Both the position numbers and the translations under genes were made by a program. The notes under the pieces are model-generated. The model did not search any database. It was not told the origin of the DNA and saw only the letters and a program-made list of their open reading frames with translations. A stretch of 64,000 nt of DNA, from positions 12,232,001 through 12,296,000 of the forward strand of contig CM055613.1 in NCBI GenBank assembly GCA_029379385.1. The letters run 5' to 3'. Positions 34,118 to 46,784 of the stretch are shown here, piece by piece. The stretch's first letter is position 1. Each line of letters begins with the position of its first letter. Source of the DNA: Quillaja saponaria. Taxonomy: Eukaryota; Streptophyta; Magnoliopsida; Fabales; Quillajaceae.

Positions 34118-34447
34118 CTATGCATTAATGGAAAACATAAAATCTTTGGTATGAGAAATTTTTTTATTTCCTAACCAGATTGGTATATTTTTAGCTTTAT
34201 ACTCAATGACATTTTTTATGTCATCTATTCCTTTAGCTAAAATAGGATACTTCATCAATGCCCATTTTTCTATAGGTAAATTATTAATTGTACATATACT
34301 AGTAGTAGCACCTGTATCTATTAAAACATTTAATTGATATGTTTTATATTTGGCAAAATTAAAGTTTCCTAATACATAATTATATTTCTTTTTATTTTGA
34401 AGTGAGAAAATAATATTTTCATTTTCTCCAATTAATAATTGAGACAC
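34118..34447 (-). pseudogene. Pararetroviral aspartic protease fragment
   Basis: Contains LIDTGATTSIC, the DTG active-site motif of retroviral-type proteases, followed by a segment ending in the region just before the reverse transcriptase. The matching sequence in the plus-strand copy (46,255-46,600) aligns residue by residue with scattered differences. Confidence 0.7.
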
Positions 34448-34864
34448 TATTACGACTTTTACTTCCTCATTTCTTGAAGAATTGTTTAATATTGGGATTT
34501 ATAACCCTTTGACTATTTCCTATATTATCTACTGAGAATTCATCTTATTGAATTTCTCTTCGGCTTTGACTACGAAACTTGTATTAAGGATTAATCTAGG
34601 TTGATTATTATTGAAATATCTTCTATCATTAAAGTCAAGATTACTTCCAAAAGCCATAAATTCTATAGGTTGAACTTGTCTTTGTTCTTTGGTTTCAGTT
34701 AAATCTCTTATTAATGAATCATAAGTTATTTCTAAATCCTTCTAATTAATTAGGTGTGGTTGAATTTCTGAATCAAATCCACATGGTTCAAATATCTCAA
34801 CAAATCTTTTATCAACTTCTTTAATTGATGTTTGGGTAAGATTCGTTAGTTCATAGATAGATTT

Positions 34865-35185
34865 TCATTCTATTGCAAAATCATTACTATCTTCCATCAT
34901 TAATATATTTTTATTTTGAATTCTTAGTTTTAAAGAATTCTGTATATTAGGGTCATTGATGGATATAAAATAATTTGGTTTGATTTTAAACCAAACTACT
35001 ACTGTAACTAAATTAGATTGAATTTCTACTGTGAGGGCTTTCATAGGATCATTTAACCAATTATCATATAGTATTACTAATATAGGTGTATCAATTCCTT
35101 GACAGAATAATGTTTTTATTTCTATCTGAATTATACCTATATGTATGTATATAATTTTCAGAAATTTTTTCTTAAGTCTCTTCAT
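34865..35185 (-). pseudogene. Pararetroviral movement protein fragment
   Basis: An open stretch with IHIGIIQIEIKTLFCQGIDT and a downstream ISINDPNIQ motif, typical of caulimovirid 30K-type movement proteins that act at plasmodesmata. It is a fragment: the flanking frame is stopped. The plus-strand copy has the same segment at 45,464-45,847. Confidence 0.65.
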
Positions 35186-35523
35186 TTTTCCTAAGTCGAA
35201 AATGTTTAATTCGACTATTCCATCTTCTGATGCTTTGGCTACAGTATTTCCTGAAAATTGTTCATACTCCAGAAGTTAAATTTTGAAATTTTATAAATTT
35301 ATTCTTTGGTAATATTTGTTATCTTTTCTAAAGAAGAGTCTTCTATTTGCCATTTTTTTTTATTACATCTTCTAATTTTGTAACTTGTTCAAACTTAGGA
35401 ACTTCTTGAAACATGAAACAAAATTCTAATTCTTCATCTGAACTTTCTTCCTCACTTAATATCTCATATAGAATTGATTCATTATCAGAGATTTTTTCTC
35501 TAAACAAAAATTTTAATTTAGTT

Positions 35524-36967
35524 TGTCCAATTTGCGAAGGTGTCAAACTGTCATCGACACGATCCGAAGCTGAAAATCATAATTTATATATTATTTCATA
35601 ATTCGTTAATTTCTACATATATCTACTTAACACATTATTTATTAACTAACTCCTTCTAAACCTTTTTACCGGATATCTTAATATATTCTGTCTTCCTCCA
35701 TGCATACTGTGTATAATTATACATGTACACAAGAAATTGTATACAACTTATTAATTAAATTTTGCCTATACTCTAATTATATTCAATATTTACCTAGTCA
35801 ATTTCCATGTTTCCAATCTAATCAATTAACCAATAAAACTTACATCATTTTAGAGTTCATATACATATATACCTCTCACTACACTCAACATAATCCCATG
35901 ACTTATTAAATTACTCACAGTCCAATTTATGGAATTAAACTAATTGATTATCTAAAGTGATTCAAGAGTTTAAACAATACACCCACATCATGAATATCAT
36001 TAAATTCTAAATTACTCTTTCCTAATTCTTATAATCATCATCCTTATATCTTATTTTCTCAACTTTTAACCATATTTTTAATCGCCTCTCCAGCTTAAAT
36101 TCATCTAATTCTCAAATTTATTCACCAATTATCAAAGATGTAACACACAATTAGCAATTAAACTAATGGAATATTCAAAGACTATACTCGGTTACCTAAA
36201 TTAGATGTATAGTCAATTTATCTTGTTACAAATCCTTGCCCTTACAGCCTCACCACCAGCTGACCATGAGACATAAAGTTAAAGCAAAGAATCAAGTCCA
36301 AACGTAGCTGTTATCATCCTTAAAACTCCCACGGCTGCCCTCACACAAAACACAAACAAGCTCCCAAATCAACCCTTGCACAAGTACTCGGGTGCTATGC
36401 AAATTTAAAGGGGCTGCCATGGTTTTTGAGAGGAGGAATAAAGGCTATTACTAGCTCAAAATTCACCTTACAAACCAACTAGAACAGGGCAGCACAAGAT
36501 GATAAAAGAAAATGTCTCTCAATTGGAAACAACCTACACATCACCACCTACAACTTGGTTTACACTAAGAAAATGAAAAACACATCAAGAAAAGACTTAA
36601 TCTCACGGTTAGCAGGGAGTTACCCGAAAACAGAGACATTAAAACACTTCCATGGTTGCAACAAAGTAAAGCTTTTAAGCTTGAAAGGAAGAAGCCAATG
36701 GCAAGGAAGGAAAAACCATTTACTTGCTTCGTAGGAGACCAAACCAGCTGAAACAAAGGTATTCACATGGAAATCTAAATGAAACGGAAACAGAGAGGTA
36801 GAAAGGAAATGGCTGAAAGCAACAAGAAAGTGGTGGACTTCAATTTACTAACATATATATAAATACCCTCTTATTTTAATTAATTTTATGAAAATTTATT
36901 ATTTACGTATTCACGGTAATTTACATACAACAATCTAAATGGTATGTTAGACAATCGGGTTGTAACA
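35524..36967 (-). repeat. 3' LTR, truncated
   Basis: Nearly identical over its whole length to 42,088-43,751, apart from scattered substitutions and about 220 bases missing near 36,840. On the minus strand it starts TGTTACAACCCGATTG. Its far end joins pararetroviral sequence at about 35,520-35,524. Confidence 0.75.
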
Positions 36968-36983
36968 ATATCTCCTCCCCTTC
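36968..36983 (-). other. Polypurine tract
   Basis: GAAGGGGAGGAGATAT on the minus strand, immediately before the LTR start. Together with the preceding CGGGACAAATTT it matches the usual end of the internal region in plant gypsy elements. Confidence 0.7.
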
Positions 36984-38689
36984 AAAAAAAATTTGTCCCG
37001 AATTTAAATCAAAAGAATATGGTTAAATCATTTAACTGAAACTCCAGCTTGTTTCTTGGTTTTTATCAAAGGATAAATTGAATGTTATGGACTTGTCTAT
37101 TTGTACTTGCCATTGATTGTTTCTCATAAATTAGATTCTTATCCAATTTCACTTTATAGGTTCGTAACACATGAAACTTTGCCACCACGGCTATACACTA
37201 ACATAAATTGACTCAGTCTGATTAAATTAACTGTTTAACTTAAATAGTAAGAATAGAATTTTAAAAAGTTTTGAAAACGAAATCAGCTCCTTAGAAACAC
37301 TAAAATCAATATTTTGATCACATCACGCTTCCGCGGTCAGAATCATGTCATATTTCTTATTTAAAATTCAAATTGATAAACCAAAGTAAATAATTACATG
37401 AGTAAAATAAATTAACTTTTAGTTACTTTCAGTTTTGAACTATTTTCCTTGGTTAACAATAATTGAATTCTTAACTTTATTTCCTTTGAAGGAGGTATAA
37501 ATATTTTTTTATATATATACATAAAAACTCAAATATGTAAATAAAATGTGTGATACTAATTTATTTATAGCATTACTATACTTTCTTTATGCATTATAGG
37601 TTGGTTATCTATCAATACAGATTTAACTTACGATATATTTAAAATCTTCGCCTAAATAGGTAGTTTACAAAAAGCCGACAATGGATCTTATTAATAACTT
37701 ATCGTTTTTAGCCTTTAAATTAACTTAAGGTAAATCTTCTTTAGAAACCCCCTCATTGACTATATATAGAACTTATACTGGTTCATACAATAATTGATTG
37801 TTCACAGACTAGGACTGGCATTATAATATTAGCAATGTAGTTTATCCAATGATAAAACTAAATGAATGAAATATTGAATTGAATTGTACTAATCTCTACT
37901 AGGTTTATTATTTGTTGTTTTATTTTCCAATTGTCTTTTCAATTAAGAAAAGTAAAGTCACTTCCTTTATCACTAAAATTGTTTGGTACAAAAATCAAGA
38001 TCTAAGTCAACTTTAAATTATCTATATGTATACATTTTATATCCAAATAGGTATAGCGTTAATTTATTTTATCTATGTTTGTTCTTATTTATTTTAATCA
38101 AGATTTCTATCGTATTATTCTAATTCCATAAATTAATATCAGATGATAACAGTTAGTTAAATTTGTGATCAATATCTATTCTGATTATATATATTAAATC
38201 GTATATATATAAATCTTATATATATTTATATAGATACATATATATTAAATCTTATTTACTCTGATTCACAATATTTATTTACTCATATTATGTATCACCA
38301 CCACTCAATACACATATCGATGCTCATTATTCTTATTAATTAAAAATTTCACGGTACCTTAAAATTAACATTTTCTAATATTGTTATACCAGATTATAAC
38401 ACTCTATTAATAAATAATCGATACTACTAGATGAAATTTTTTATTTTTTTTCGTTGAATAATAATACTATAACGGGGGTTACCAAAATCGATGTAGTTGT
38501 TATGAAATAAATTAAATAGAAATATTAGAACCCAAACAAAGACCTCAAATCTGAAAATTATTCTATGCAAATTTTAGATTTAACTTTCATTAAAGATTAA
38601 AACATACTCATTCAACCCCAATAGATTTCAAGCTTTAAATTCATTATATCAAAATTTCATCCTTAAAGAATTTAACGCAACTCTTCATT

Positions 38690-39620
38690 GTATCCTTTAA
38701 ATGTTTGCAAAACCCCACCAGTAATATATAATGGATTATTAGGAAGGAATATCAAGCCTGTTTAGCCTTTGTCAAGGATACTCAGGCAGGGGTGTGTCCT
38801 CCTTTGGATCATATTTCCTAAAGAGCTTCCTCTCGATCGAGGGATTGAATTTAGCATTACCTTATTACCTGGTATTCAACCAATTTCTATGTCCATTTAT
38901 AAAATAGCTCCTAGTGAGCCGAGGGAGTTTAAAATACAATCGCAAGATTTACTAGATAAGGGATTCAGTCGTCCCAATTCATCTCCTTGGGGTGCTCCTG
39001 TTTTGCTTAAAAAAAAAGCTCATTTCGACTGTGTATCAATTATCAAAAATTAAATAATGTCACAGTTAAAATAAGTATTCTCTTTCCAAGATTGATGATT
39101 TAGTTGATTAGTTGCAGGGAGCTCAATGTTTGTCCAAGAATGATCTTTGTTCAGAATATCCTAGTTTCGAATTAGGAAGGAGGACATTCCAAAGACTGCT
39201 TTATATCTTTTGGACTTACCAATGCTCCTGTAACGTTTGTAGACCTGATGAATCCGATGTTTAAGCCTTTCTTGGATCAGTTTATCGTCGATTTCATTGA
39301 CCACATACTGGTATACTCTCAAAGTGAACAGGAACATAAGCAGCATCTTTGTATTGTATTGCAAGCACTTAGGAAAAAAATAAGCTTTACGCTAAATTTT
39401 ATAAGTTTAAATTAATTTCTATGAATCCTAAAAAGATAATAGTATGTTAGAATTGGTCCCGACCAACCATTATTTCTAAAATTTAAAATTTTCTTAGTTT
39501 GGCTGGTTACTACAGGAGGTTTATTGAGAATTTCTCTTATATGCAGCTCCTTTGACTTGATTAACGAGACTTGTGAATGAAGTTTTTAACTTGGCTAAAA
39601 TCTTGTGATGCTTCATTGGT
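38690..39620 (+). pseudogene. Ty3/gypsy reverse transcriptase fragment, opposite orientation
   Basis: Plus-strand frames read [68 protein letters not shown] and GYYRRFIENFSY in the proper order for a chromovirus reverse transcriptase. Several frameshifts and stops separate them. The catalytic box reads FIDH, so the second Asp is lost. It lies inside an element whose LTRs, primer site and polypurine tract point the other way, so it is either an inverted internal segment or a separate nested fragment. Confidence 0.75.
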
Positions 39621-41033
39621 TATGAAAAACAATTTTCAGAACGTTATTCCTTCTTAGTCTAAGCTTAATAATATTCCAAGTGTAAAAAGAGTCTTAAGTC
39701 TTTACAATTGATCAAACAAATTACAAATATTAGAGAAAGGAAAAATTCAGTTACTGTTAATCCTTACACAATCAGAAAGAACCATTCTTTTCTTTTAATT
39801 GACGAGTGTATTATTTCCAATATTCGATATGTAATGTTAAAATTGGTTTGCAAGCGTGACCTTGAAAAGAAAACTTTTCATGCTTTTTAAGACGAAGACT
39901 TGAGAAAACATCTAATTAGTCTTCTTGCGCAATATCATCGATTAAAGAGTACAACAAGGAACCCTAATTGGTTGGAAAACAAAAACTTGGTTGATAGGGC
40001 AAGACATGAATTAGAACCACACTTTTAGAAAACTATACTAGTAGACCTCAAGATTCACAAGGAAAACTTCATTAAACTCAAATCAAACAGGTAATTTGAC
40101 TCAATCCGCTATTACACCAACACCTAATTCCACTCATCCATAACATTATGTAACTAACAACTTCCCTGTCTAGACAAAACCAAACCCAAAAGTCACACAC
40201 AACTAATCAAACCCCTTTAAAGAAATAATGAACCTCAAGCAAGATCTACTTTCAAGTAGCAAGGCAGTTGTATTTTCCTCAAACCACATGATGACAATTA
40301 TTCCAGAGTTTCACCCCATCAGTTTAGTAAGAAGTGCACATACATTGTAATTAAGAGTTATTACGCACAGACTTAAGATGATTTAGACTCCATTCTTTTA
40401 GTCAATGAGTGGGTTGACTTTAGGCCTCGATATTCAATATTTGAAATTGGTTTGCAAACTTAATCTTGGAAAAAGAAACCCTTCGTATCTCTTGGAAAGT
40501 AGTGAACGGACTACACATGTATGTGCATTTCCACTGTTCATTTCTCTGTGATAGTGCATAGGTTTAAAATGGGTTCTCCGAAAGTTCATAGCCTATCTCA
40601 AATAGGTATCTTTTCTCCTTTGCTCTCTATTATCATTACAAAAGTCTTTAATCTCATAAACGGCTGGTTAGTTTATTGAACTAAACTGAAAAGTTTGCCT
40701 CTTACAAGGCTACTGTTAATAAATTGAGATTTTAGTTAAGTCACCCGTATTCTTTTACGATTGAATTTTCGTGTCAAAAAAATTTGAGAACTAGTTAATT
40801 CTGGATCAAAGCTGATATTTTATTGTCCCACATGACTCATAACACGGCAACCACACGTTATCATGTCTAAATAAACACAAATGAATATAAGGTCAAGAAG
40901 AATACGTTAGAGGATCACAACTTGGAGCTTCAAGATGAATTAGAACGTATCACTAAGCCCACATAGGCCCCGGGTAACGTACGTAAACAAAGCAACAACG
41001 TCTAGTATGTGCAGTCACAGACCTTTAAATCAG
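39620..41033. other. Non-coding internal part of the LTR element
   Basis: Short frames only. The last stretch (about 40,920-41,033) should be the 5' leader of the element, next to its primer site. No gag motif or zinc knuckle was seen on either strand. Confidence 0.45.
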
Positions 41034-41045
41034 GCTCTGATACCA
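41034..41045 (-). other. tRNA-Met primer-binding site of the LTR element
   Basis: TGGTATCAGAGC on the minus strand, the standard plant retroelement primer site complementary to initiator Met tRNA, three bases after the LTR end GTGTGACA. Confidence 0.8.
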
Positions 41046-41048
41046 ACT

Positions 41049-43751
41049 TGTCACACCTTTCACAAAGGTATGACTGGCCGGAGGATTGGATAACCAAATC
41101 TCCGTAACCCTGACTTCAAAACAAAGAAACAAATACGACTCTTGACTAGAAATAAATTTACTAAAATCGATTTTAACAGTAAAAAATTTGTTTACTAACA
41201 CGAATAACAATTTGCTGAAAATTTTACTCCATTAACACCATAAACTGTAACAAATTGATTTTATTTTTTTTACATAGACAACTCATAATAACCCAACACT
41301 CTAGTTGTGACTGTAAATTTTCATCATTTAGCTTCAAGTACGAGATTCTGAAAATACCTTGCCGCACTCTTTCGACAAGTCACGAGCTCGTCCAAGCTAT
41401 ATGTTGAAGTCCTGCTACTAAAAAAATATCCACAAAGAGGGGTGAGTCACACAGACTCAATAAGCAAACAACGTACCCTGAGGGTACCAGCATCAATCAA
41501 AGCACATATCTTTCCATTTAATCTCAAGTAATAATATTCATGTCGTAATTCGATAGTACACGTACATACTTGTAATTCTTATAAAACTACGATTCACATG
41601 TTTTACAACATATGCAAATCAATTCAGATATCTAATGTTCACAATTCTAAACAAAGTAATCAAAGCATTACAAAACAAGCAAAGGGCCAACGTGTAACTC
41701 AACCCCGCATTGGGCATATACGCGCCAACACAACAGATTAATCTCCGTACGTAATCCATCCCACCGGGGTTGAGTACTCTACTTTTAAAACATTTATTAA
41801 ATCAGAATATTTTATAAATTCAAATCAGATTATCCTAGGTGCACCTGGATTTCACTTTCAGAAGTAAAAATAAATTATTATTTTTAAGAAAATCTCACCT
41901 TGTTGGCCCTTATCAACCACAACTAATGTTAAACAAATATAATTCAAATAAATCACTAAAATATTGCACTCACTTATTATTATTTTTTATAGCACATCTA
42001 TTCAAATGCTTGCACAGTTACACATAATAATCTGGCAACCAAAGTGCACGCAATTCACTCACCTAACTTATGATTGTGGTTCGTCAATTTGTCCAATTTG
42101 TGATGGTGTCAAATTGTCATCGACACGATCCAAAGCTGAAAATCATAATTTATATGTTATTTCATAATTCTTTAATTTCTACATATATTTACTTTACACG
42201 TTATTTATTAACTAACTCCTTCTAAACCTTTTTACCGGATATCTTAATATATTTCATTTTTCTCCATGCATACCGTGTATAATTATACATGTACACAAGA
42301 AATTGTATACAACTTATTAATTAAATTTTGCCTATACTCTAATTATATTCAACGTTTACCTAGTCAATTTCCATGTTTCCAATCTAATCAATTAACCAAT
42401 AAAACTTACATCATTTTAGAGTTCATATACATATATACCTCTCACTACACTCAACATAATCCCATGACTTATTAAATTACTCACGGTCCAATTTATGGAA
42501 TTAAACTAATTGATTATCTAAAGTGATTCAAGAGTTTAAACAATACATCTCCATCATGAATATCATTAAATTCTAAATTACTCTTTCCTAATTCTTATAA
42601 TCATCATCCTTATATCTTATTTTCTCAACTTTTAACCATATTTTTAATCGCCTCTCCAGCTTAAATTCATCTAATTCTCAAATTTATTCACCAATTATCA
42701 AAGATGTAACACACAATTAGCAATTAAACTAATGGAATATTCAAAGACTATACTCGGTTACCTAAATTAGATGTATAGTCAATTTATCTTGTTACAAATC
42801 CTTGCCCTTACAGCCTCACCACCAGCTGACCATGAGACATAAAGTTAAAGCAAAGAATCAAGTCCAAACGTAGCTGTTATCATCCTTAAAACTCCCACGG
42901 CTGCCCTCACACAAAACACAAACAAGCTCCCAAATCAACCCTTGCACAAGTACTCGGGTGCTATGCAAATTTAAAGGGGCTGCCATGGTTTTTGAGAGGA
43001 GGAATATAGGCTATTACTAGCTCAAAATTCACCTTACAAACCACCTAGAACAGGACAACACAAGATGATAGAAGAAAATGTCTCTCGGTTGGAAACAACC
43101 TACACATCACCACCTACAACTTGGTTTACACTAAGAAAATGAAAAACACATCAAGGAAAGACTTAATCTCAGGATCAGCAAGGAGTTACCAGAAAACAGA
43201 AACATTAAAACACTTCCATGGCTGTAACAAAGTAAAGCTTTTAAGCTTGAAAGGAAGAAGCCAACAACAAGGAAGGAAAAACCATTTACTTGCTTCGTAG
43301 GAGACCAAAACCAGCCGAAACAAAGGTATTTACATGGAAATCTAATTGAAATGGAAATAGAGAGGTAGAGAGCAAATGGCTAAAAGCAACGAGTAAGAGG
43401 ACAAACCCACAAGTAAGGTCGGTGGCTAAGGAAAAAAAGATAGGGAGTAAGACAAAATAAAAGAATAATTTATTACAGATAATTGTCCACTTTCTAACAT
43501 GTGGTGTGTATTAAATTCAATTGTATATATATATATATATTATAGTTATTGATTCCTACTTTATTGGATTCATACACTAATTTTACTTACTAATACAATT
43601 AACATAAATTGTTAAGCCCAGACTTCAATTTACTAACATATAAATAAATATCCTCTTATTTAATTAATTTTATGAAAATTTATTATTTACGTATTTACGA
43701 TAATTTACGTACAACATTCTAAATAGTATGTTAGACAATCGGTTTATAACA
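41049..43751 (-). repeat. 5' LTR, full length about 2.7 kb
   Basis: On the minus strand it begins TGTTATAAACCGATTG at 43,751 and ends GTGTGACA at 41,049, just before the primer site. The outer 1.66 kb matches the other LTR; the inner kilobase (41,049-42,087) has no counterpart there. A TA microsatellite lies at about 43,523-43,541. Confidence 0.65.
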
Positions 43752-45006
43752 CCATTCATCTATTATCTTAACATAATCTTTTATTAGAATATTTGTTAAA
43801 TCTAAATATGTTCTATTTATTGTTACATTTAGCTTATTTAAATTGTCTTTCCTAGTGATTATTGGAGTTTTAGAAGTTGAAGTTTTTCTATCTTTTTCTT
43901 CTATGGATGGTTTTAATTCATCTATCTCTTGCTGAGAATAAACTTTAGTTTCAGGATTTAAATTTAAGGGATCTACTTCTTCAATTTCTCTTTTTTCTCT
44001 TTTTTTTTCATAATTTTTTGAAAATGTTTTTTCATTATTAGAATAGTCTGAACTTTTATCACTTATTATGATTAAATATTCATATGTAAATGATTCTGGA
44101 TTCGAATCACTTTCTTCATTAGAAATATTTTATAATTATTTTGTTTCATTAATTGTTCATTTTGAACAAATAAATCTTCATTCTCATTAGTTTATTTCTT
44201 TATGTTATATCAGATATTTGCATATAACAACTTTTCCAATACACTATTATTTCTTTTATTTTCAAACTCTTGTTTACAGTTTTTATTTTTCTTAACTGTT
44301 TCTTTTAAAATACATATTTTAGTTTCATAATATAACTACAATATTTCATGATCTTGCTGAACTTGAAAATCTTTTATATTATCTAATCTATTTTTTTGAA
44401 ATTAAAAATAGTTAAGTCTACTAAAGAGTTTAAAACTTTGCTTATACTACTTATAGTTTTTTCTGCTGTAATATCAATATGAAGATTATGAGCATAAATT
44501 TTTTCTTTTTGATCTTCTCCTATTACACACCTAATATGTTCTATTTTGGATTATTTATGATTCCTAAGACCTCTTAGTATTATAGTTTCACTTCAGATTA
44601 AGGGTGAACAGATGTCTATCTTCGGCCAATAATAACTCAAGTAGAAGTTACTAATCACTAAGCATATAAGATTTTAAACAACCAGAAATGAAAAACATAT
44701 GGCTAAAATAGAGAATGATAAGAAGAAAAACTTACAAAAAATAATTTCAAACTTTATTACAGCGAATCACTGGTACAAGCTAATGGTGGATATCACTGAT
44801 ACATGCTATTGGTGGATATCAATCTTGTAACTTCAAGCTCCGATACCATTTATAGTAAATAGGAAGAAGCGAAAATATTTTTTACAAGGAGAGTACAATG
44901 GAGAGAAAGTAGTAAGGAGATGAAGAGAGGGTTTGATGGTTCGATGGTTCGATGCCTCTCCAAGAGAAATCTTCATCCTTTAAATAGCAAAAACTAGATA
45001 AAAAAG
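43752..45006 (-). mobile_element. Endogenous pararetrovirus, 5' part: promoter, leader, primer site and start of ORF1
   Basis: On the minus strand, from 45,006: a TATA region and leader nearly identical to 30,820-30,985, a primer site at 44,837-44,848, and after it decayed ORF1 frames. These include IRCVIGEDQKEKIYAHNLHI (about 44,460-44,530), VDPLNLNPETK (about 43,940-43,980) and TNILIKDYVKIIDEW, which ends at the LTR border (43,752). The coding then appears to resume at 35,520. Stops and frameshifts are frequent. Confidence 0.65.
44837..44848 (-). other. Pararetroviral tRNA-Met primer-binding site
   Basis: TGGTATCGGAGC on the minus strand matches the initiator-Met primer site at 11 of 12 positions and is followed by the viral leader. 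In pararetroviruses this marks the start of minus-strand DNA synthesis. Confidence 0.65.
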
Positions 45007-45463
45007 GAATCTTAAGGAAAAAGTGGAAAGAAAATAATAAAAATCTTAGAAGAAAATGAATTAGAAATTTGTTATGGAGAAGAAATCTCTGATAATGAAT
45101 CAATTTTATATGAGATATCAGTAAGAAAGAAAGTTCAGATGAAGAATTAGAATTTTCTTTCATGTTGCAAGAAACTCCTAATTCTGAACAAGAAGTTACA
45201 AAATTAGGAGATATAGTAAAAAAAGATATGCAAATAAAAGGCTATTCTTTAGAAAAGATAAAAAAATCTTACAAAAGAAGAAATCTATAAAATTTCAAAA
45301 TTTAACTTCTAGAATGCAAGACATTTGAACAATTTTCAGGAAATATTGTAGCCAAAGCATCAGAAGATGAAACAGTCGAATTAAACATTTTTGACTTAGA
45401 TAAAATAAATAGACTTAGGAAAAAAATTTGAAAATTAGATACATACATATAAGTATAATTTAG

Positions 45464-45847
45464 ATGGAAATAAAAACATTATTTCGTCAAGGAATTGATA
45501 CACCTATATTAGCAATACTATACGATAATAAGTTTAATGATCCTATGAAAGTCCTCATAAGAGGAATTCAATCTAATTTACTTATAGGAGTAGTTTGGTT
45601 TAACATCAAGCCAAATTATTTTATATCCATCAATGATCCTAATATAAAGAATTTTTTAAAACTAAAAATTCAAACTAAAAATATAGGAATGATGAAAGAT
45701 AGTAATGATTTAGTAATAGAATGGAAATCTATCTATGAACTGACGAATCTTACCCAAATATCAACTAAAGAAGTTGATAAAATATTTTTTGAGATATTTG
45801 AACCATGTGAATTTGATTCAGAAATTCAAATAATTGGAAGGATTTAG
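45464..45847 (+). pseudogene. Pararetroviral movement protein fragment, copy 2
   Basis: Open for 127 codons with MEIKTLFRQGIDTPILAI and ISINDPNIK. It aligns with 34,865-35,185 of copy 1. The following frame is stopped before the protease. Confidence 0.65.
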
Positions 45848-46254
45848 AAATACCTTATGATTCGTTAATAAGAGATTTAACTGAAACCAGAGAATAAAGA
45901 CAAGTTCAACATATAGAATTTATGGCTTCAGGAAGTAATCTTATTTTAAGGATAGAAGATCTTTCAGTAATAATCAACCTAGATTAATCCCTACTATAAG
46001 TTTTGGTAGTCAAAGCCAAAGAGAAATTCAAGGAGATGAATTCTCAGTAGATAATATAGGAAATAGTCAAAGGGTTACAAATTCCAGTATTAATTTTCAT
46101 ATACTTCCAAGCTCAAACAATTCTTCAAGAAATAAGGTAGTAAAATCCGTAATAGTGTCTCAATTATTAATTGAAGAAAAGAAAATATTATTTTCTCACA
46201 CCAATATAAAAAGAAATATAATTATGTCTTAGGAAACTTTAATTTTGTCGAATA

Positions 46255-46600
46255 TAAAATATATCAATTAGATGTTTTAATAGATACAGGTGCTATTACT
46301 AGTACATGTAGAATTGATGTTTTACCTATAGAAAAATGGGTATTAATGAAGCATCCTATTTTGGCTAAAGGAATAGATGACAGAGAAACTGTCATTGAGT
46401 ATAAAGCTAAAAATATATCCTGGTTAGAAAATAAAAAATTTCTTATACCAAAAATTTTATGTTTTCCATTAATGCATAGAGATATATTGTTAGGAAATAA
46501 TTTTTTACAAAAATATTTTCCTCTAAAATTAGACAATAATTTCTCAAAGTTAACTTTATATAGACAAAAAACGTCCATACCTATACTTGTAGAACATAAG
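46255..46600 (+). pseudogene. Pararetroviral protease fragment, copy 2
   Basis: VLIDTGAITSTC carries the DTG motif, followed by segments matching copy 1. A frame change separates the active-site part from the downstream open stretch (46,346-46,684). Confidence 0.65.
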
Positions 46601-46784
46601 TATAGATGTAATAAAAGATTTAAACCTTATAAAAAGACAAGTAAAATTCAAATTTTAGAAACTTTACATTGGTTATATAAATAATTAGAACCAAATTTTA
46701 GTGAAGATACCTTAAAGTTATGAGAAAAAAGTCCTAAATATTATAGCCTCCAGTTATCAGATCCTAATAAAATAGTTAGGGTCA

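Larger units (their letters stand above)
30820..35520 (-). mobile_element. Endogenous pararetrovirus (Caulimoviridae), 3' portion, decayed
   Basis: Read on the minus strand, the order is movement protein, aspartic protease, reverse transcriptase/RNase H, a second ORF starting MSEPKKDKGNK, and then a promoter region with a TATA box. Motifs such as HSSPTFMVRNHSEIKREKARM are characteristic of plant pararetroviruses rather than LTR retrotransposons. The two-ORF arrangement suggests a florendovirus-like lineage; this is inference. Many stops and frameshifts interrupt every domain, so it cannot be a functional virus as it stands. The upper end (about 35,520) abuts an LTR copy. The 5' coding part appears displaced to 43,752-45,006. 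The lower end stops about 9 bases short of where the primer-binding site lies in the companion copy. Confidence 0.8.
35524..43751 (-). mobile_element. LTR retrotransposon (Ty3/gypsy-like, degenerate) inserted in the pararetrovirus
   Basis: Direct copies of one LTR sequence flank the element: 35524-36967 and, within a longer unit, 42,088-43,751. Orientation is minus: a polypurine tract abuts the left LTR (36968-36983) and a tRNA-Met primer-binding site abuts the right LTR at 41034-41045. The left (3') LTR lacks the last kilobase present in the right (5') LTR, so it was truncated at the virus border. The internal 4 kb has no intact gag-pol; the only recognisable pol piece (38,690-39,620) points the other way. 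On both sides the neighbour is minus-strand pararetroviral coding sequence, so the element most likely landed inside the virus copy. Confidence 0.7.

Noticed and set aside
34865..35520. Intact host gene for the movement-protein-like frame
   Set aside because: Flanking viral protease and reverse transcriptase, a second copy at 45,464 and nearby stops identify it as viral remnant.
45119..45163. 93-codon minus-strand frame 44,882-45,163
   Set aside because: It spans the junction between two viral segments in opposite orientations and is not a natural coding unit.
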